Below, one piece after another: positions 59,216 to 64,000 of a DNA stretch of 64,000 nt (positions are counted from its first letter, which is position 1; the number at the start of each line of letters is the position of its first letter). Below the pieces are notes generated by a model. It searched no databases. It saw nothing but the letters and a program-made list of their open reading frames with translations, and was not told where the DNA came from. The position numbers and the translations under genes were made by a program. The DNA lies in contig JAKTNV010000004.1 in assembly GCA_022747635.1 (NCBI GenBank), forward strand, positions 23,653,679 to 23,717,678. Reading direction: 5' to 3'. This DNA comes from Hetaerina americana. Its lineage: Eukaryota > Arthropoda > Insecta > Odonata > Calopterygidae.

Positions 59216-60773
59216 ATTGGTCAATTTGTAATGACGTATTCATATTTCCCGATACTGGTTTTCTTTGAAAATTGAAATTATTTTTATTGAAGGAAATACT
59301 AAGCTCTTCATTACTTAAAAAGCATTCTTTCAGCTCATCAATCAGTAAAATAACACTAATTATGTGACTAAAAGCTGACATCCATGGTTAGGCTACGTAC
59401 AATAAAAAATAATTCAGTACCAATCGAACATGGTGCAGAAATTCCTCAAGGTATTGTAATAAAAATAAACCACGTACCTTGCAATCGCTTATTTGTAATT
59501 ATAATATTATTGTGGTGTACTATTTTATTCTTTTATTTCATAATGAAGAGATCCCACCAAATGACCCCAGAAAACTTTCTATAAAATATCCAGATTAAGC
59601 TCCTTTATATTGATATTTCCTATATAATCACCTCATCATTATTCGTTCTAATTTAAGTAACAAATATACATGAGACTCATGGAATCCAAATGATTTTTTT
59701 TAAACCAACAACTCCTCCTGGCCAGAATTCATATTCAAGAAAAAAGCCGCGCCAACTCGCGTCGGGAACACAGGATGAGGACCAGGGGAGGTGGTGAATT
59801 TTTTTCTTCTCTGCCAAGAATTCTTGATCGGTAGTAAATTAGTATTCGAGGAGCGATACCCCGTTGACGGAAGAGGGAGAAGGATGGAGATCGCTGCAGG
59901 TAATGGTGAGCCGCATGCCTCAGGACGTGATCTCCGGATGGCTGATAGCCCCAGCCGCCCTCCGCGTGCGCTGCCTACGGAGACCGCTCCCTGAATTACT
60001 GGCTCGGCTCGCATGAGAGAGAGAGAGCCCTGGCTTAAAAGGCTCGGCGTCTTATCGCCGCCTTAATTGCTTTCTGGCTTCGCTTCAGACAACGTTCAGT
60101 TTCCTGGCGTTTAGGGAAGCTGAGAGCATGTCATAATTTACTGCGTGTCCTGCGTTCTCATAAAGCAGAGCTCCCCTTCCCAAAGAAACGACAGCAGCAT
60201 GTAGGCATCCTTGTAGGTATAAGTCAACCCTAACGCTTTGGGGAAATTAATCCCAAATAATAAAATAATCCCCTTCGTAATTTAACGAGAGCTGCGGAGA
60301 CAGATTATTAAGTACCTACCACACTTAAAAGCGACATGAGACAATTTCTTAACAATTTGCTCCTTACGGTTAATATTAATTAGTTAGGTCGGATGTTTTC
60401 ACACATATTCATTTTACTTGCCTAGTTAACAGGAAGGCTAAACGAGAGTAAAGCATACATATTTATTAGATCTATGATGGCTATATATTAACTAATAATT
60501 AAGCAAACATGGGATTTAAAAATTAGTAATGGAGGTCTAGTTTTAAAAATACGATTATAATTTTTTTTGCAGTCCCAGTAACCTCTACTACCTTATTTTT
60601 TTTAATTTTGTAGCGATTACTACATCCAATTAAAGGCAAAAAGATCGGATAACTGTACAAGCTTAAAAAATAAATTTAAAAAATGCTACTGCATCCGTTG
60701 TAACCATTCATGACACATAAATTATAAGTAAAATAGAATGAAGAAACTTAATGCCTCTTACCTTCGTTAAAAA
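59216..60773. other. Unassigned sequence with a GC-rich patch
   Basis: 59740-60060 is GC-rich with a 104-residue minus-strand frame (59700-60014) and a GAGAGAGAG run near 60020. No family recognised and no defensible exon. A promoter region is possible but not supported by a core element at correct spacing. Confidence 0.4.
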
Positions 60774-60810
60774 ATTCCAAAGAAACTGCGTTTAAAAATC
60801 ATGCAACCTG
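60774..60810 (-). mobile_element. Minimal remnant of the array's SINE
   Basis: AATTCCAAAGAAACTGCG matches the SINE 3' end exactly and is followed directly by TAAAAATCAT, which in the unit lies about 75 bp further on. An internally deleted solo copy is the simplest reading. Confidence 0.55.
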
Positions 60811-63800
60811 TCTAGGAGCAAAGGCACATTGTTATGAGACACACCAACCGGATGTGAAGACGCGAAAATTGGCGCTTAAATAGTCACATTTTGGGGCCAT
60901 TGCTGGTAGGCACGGATTCTTGAAATAAATAAATATTACACTTCGGAGCCGGAGAATGAAAAATGTTCCTTTTTTGAACTCTCAGGAGAAATAAATAAAA
61001 TTGGCACTTGATAAAACCACACTGGGTGTGTATTACCAAAATTATTAAAGCAAAAATGAAAGACAATCTTTAAATAAGGAAAAATCGTGCCTAAAATTAT
61101 ATCTATTCCTCGTTGAACTTGAAATTGATCAGGCCACATTATCTTGTTAAGATTACGCCGATGAGAAACGTGATTTATAGTTTAATCGTCAGTTTACAAT
61201 GTAAAAATTTACGAAAGTACTTCATAATTAAGCCCGATTAGAACGCCATTGAGAACAGAGGTGTGTGAGTACCTATTAGGTTTTAGTGCTCTTATTTTGA
61301 AAAGGATGCAAAAAGACCAGCCAAATTGTACTCCTTTTGAAAAATAGGCAAATCTATTTGGCCCTGACCTCAAATATGAGGAATCGAAAAAATTCTAAAG
61401 TAAATAAGATTTATCCTTATCGACAGAATTGGAAGTCCTGAAAGGAGATAACCGAGATGAATTTCAGTCTCAGTACGGAATAACCAAAAATAAAAGAAAT
61501 TTATTCGATGTTTGTCTCCTTTACTTGTCATATCTATACGAGTATTAAATAAATAGAGAGACTAACGCTAATCAGTGATTATGATGAAATTGCAAACAAA
61601 TAGAATCATAAACTTTCTAAAGTTTTAAAGAGAAGAAATGTTTGAATGTGTTTTTACTGGGCCGTCAGCAATAAAGTTATTAGGACCAATAAGCATATCT
61701 GTCAATAATTATCGGAAGTGATATATAGAAATGAATGCAAACACATGCATAGTAATAGTGAACCATGATCGGCATGGCTTTATAAAATCCGAAGGTTAAA
61801 GAGCTGAAATAATTTCTGAGAAATACTTATGAAGAAATTCAACCTAAAGCCGTCAATAAACACAAAATAATAACTAACGGAGGTGGATGAGAAAATTAGA
61901 TCAACGAGAAAATGAGGCTGCCATACCTGGAACAAGAGAAAGAACTCTGACGCAGAATGGCTACATATCGAATAAGCAAGGGATGCCTAGCCAGCAGAAT
62001 GCGTGCCTTTACTTCTACCAAAGTAATCAGCCGAGAGGTTGGTTTTGATAGGAGGGTTGGGCTCACGCGGAAATAAGCCTTGAGGTGAGTGAAAGCTGAT
62101 TTCGGGCTAGCATCACCTACAGATACGAGATACCAACCTCCTCGTGCTGCGCTACCATTCAAATTTTCATGAACTTCTAGTAACCCGCTTCAGTTTTAGA
62201 TGGAATTCTGCAAGGAATTCACTCGAGATTTGAACACTGGGCTATGCGGCGAAGAACAATATCCAATACCACAACCTATAGTAAGAAGAATAAGAAAAGC
62301 AAACAGCCTGAAAAAAATCAAGAACAAGAAAGAACAAAATTTTCCGGAGGAAGAATAAATTTAATTGAAACGCAAAAATAGGATTTTCAATTCGGCTTTC
62401 CATACGGTTGTAGAGCAAAAATAGTGAAATGATCATTACAATTTTCTAAGGAATGACTGTTATATGACGGATTTCCGTTTGACGAAATGAATGAATATAA
62501 ACAAACACGGCGAGGAATACAGGAAGAAATAAATCCGTTCAAAAAGACAAGAAACATATGAGACAGATTAACTGCATTTGCGTCCAAAAGGAATAATAAA
62601 ATTAGGAAATATCAATAATAATTATTCAATAACAACTTTAAAAATAACAGGATAAGGTAAACGGCAAACTCAGCCGAGTGTAGCACAATTTGCACTGCTA
62701 AGGATATGAAAATAAAACTCGTGCACAACCGTAGTCAGTCGGACTATCCAGGAGGATATAGAAACTCGTTTTCACGCTAACCTAGCAGAGGCTTTTGCCT
62801 TCGCTCTTCAAACAAGGGCACAAGCATAAGCACCCAAAATCACACTTTCACACACTCGCGATATCAAGAGTTTTTCAATCCTCGAACATTTTTCCAGCAA
62901 CAAGTAGACATCAGCAGTAGAATTCAACACTTTTCAGAATCTTAGCTCATACGCCTAAAGTGGAAGGAGAGGTGGGAGAAGTAAATGAACAATTGGGACT
63001 AGATATGCGCTGGAAAAGTTTGTACCAGTGAGGGTAGGGAGAGTAAGGAAAGAAAAGAAGCAGACGGTGGCAAAGGAGGACTAATGGGTCGAGGTCAGCG
63101 AAGGTTTGAGAAATACGAATTTGAATTGGTCCATGGCCCATCTGTGACTAGTGCCTTTGTGCATTTTTATTCTAATGATTTAGTTGCACTCAGATCACTA
63201 CTACTAAACGTTTTGCTAACGTATAATCAAGCTAAAATATTTGTAACCTGTATTTAAAATATTTTTATTGGGCACATTATAGCACATTTACAAGTTAATA
63301 ACAGTTTATTTATAGCTTATATCATTCATGAAAAAGGAGTGATAAAGAATAATCTGAGATTCTCCAGACGTGATGACGAAAAATTCTATTGTTCAGTAGA
63401 TGTACAAAAATAATTTATTCGTAAAAATGTTGCATGCTGATAAGTTTCCGATGAGCATTAACTCTTAAGGAAAGTTCCAGAGAAATTCGGGGTGGTGTCT
63501 CTAAAATTGGTACTCTTACTTTTTGGACTGATGTAGAAAGATCCATACTATAGTTTCCATCCAAAGTATCTCCTTACCCTCTCTAAAATCTCTAGGTTTC
63601 AATTGTTAATAGTGATTCTCATATTCCCTCCAAAAGCTGGCTCCCAATTTCATCCAAATACATTTTCGTCAAACCATTATCATGGACTAAAATTTCTTGT
63701 AGTAGAGAGGGGACTTTAAATTAATCTAATGCTACGTGTGCTTTTACTTAATGACAGCTTAGCATGGAACCAAAGATTAGTTTTTTAGCTTCAAAGTGCG

Positions 63801-64000
63801 TTGCACTGCAACAGTCACTATTGAATGTAAAACTTCTTGCGTTTTACTCAACGACCTCATCGTCAAAATTCCTATTTAAACCGTCTAAATTTTACGTAAA
63901 TATTGTGGTATCGTTTTTCCCTGGTCGCTTGGCACTATATCCTATCTCTTTCTCTTCGCTTCTCGCTCCTCTTCTTCAAGGGAAAAACCATGGGCGGTTG
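60811..64000. other. 3.2 kb without a recognised feature
   Basis: AT-rich, ending in a pyrimidine-rich stretch near 63940-63985. No coding sequence, tRNA-like element or shared repeat seen. Confidence 0.5.

Noticed and set aside
60020..60100. Promoter with TTAAAAGG and TCAGTT initiator
   Set aside because: The spacing between the two is about twice that of a TATA-Inr core promoter, and no gene follows.

Overview
The window is nuclear DNA from a eukaryote, most probably an arthropod and perhaps an insect. The evidence is its AT-rich intergenic sequence, several mariner transposons, non-LTR (LINE) reverse transcriptase fragments, a Penelope-like element with a GIY-YIG nuclease, tRNA-headed SINEs, and long (TA)n tracts. 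I found no host protein-coding gene I could defend. All recognisable proteins belong to mobile elements. The species call is inference only.

Layout. 589-3232: a decayed mariner split by a younger LINE (LINE-A, open RT frame, 6-bp target duplication). 3573-5534: two copies of a SINE-like tail ending in TA repeats, one with a tRNA-like head, plus a foldback. 10494-19322: the centrepiece, an 8.8 kb array of a 334-bp unit, 19.2 units in one orientation and 7.1 in the other, meeting at a short unique junction and flanked by a 14-bp direct repeat. Each unit carries a tRNA-like cloverleaf with a good B box and an immediate T5 run, a SINE body and a linker. Diverged single copies of the same SINE body lie at about 23.13 kb, 44.66 kb and 60.77 kb. 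21.6-22.4 kb: a LINE-B copy with an inverted 5' part, as made by twin priming; further LINE-B remnants lie at 31.9-32.5 and 39.1-39.5 kb. 24.47-24.98 kb: a 254-bp tandem duplication. 28.13-28.69 kb: the 3' end of a Penelope-like element, with a GIY-YIG domain and a hammerhead-like motif behind it. 30.3-31.5 kb: two foldback elements. 35.5-36.2, 50.4-51.56 and 52.25-52.7 kb: decayed mariner-type transposons. 41.15-43.44 kb: a long decayed LINE-A copy, followed by a GC- and G-rich island. 57422-58178: a mariner deletion derivative with perfect terminal repeats that keeps an open frame for the DNA-binding half only.

These elements do not form an operon or pathway. The window is a layered record of retroposition and transposition. 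The most unusual object is the inverted SINE-derived array. Its outward-facing 3' ends and flanking direct repeat suggest retroposition of a tandem transcript, or expansion after one twin-primed insertion. Homology statements rest on reading translated frames by eye, and element boundaries are approximate unless a repeat or target duplication fixes them.
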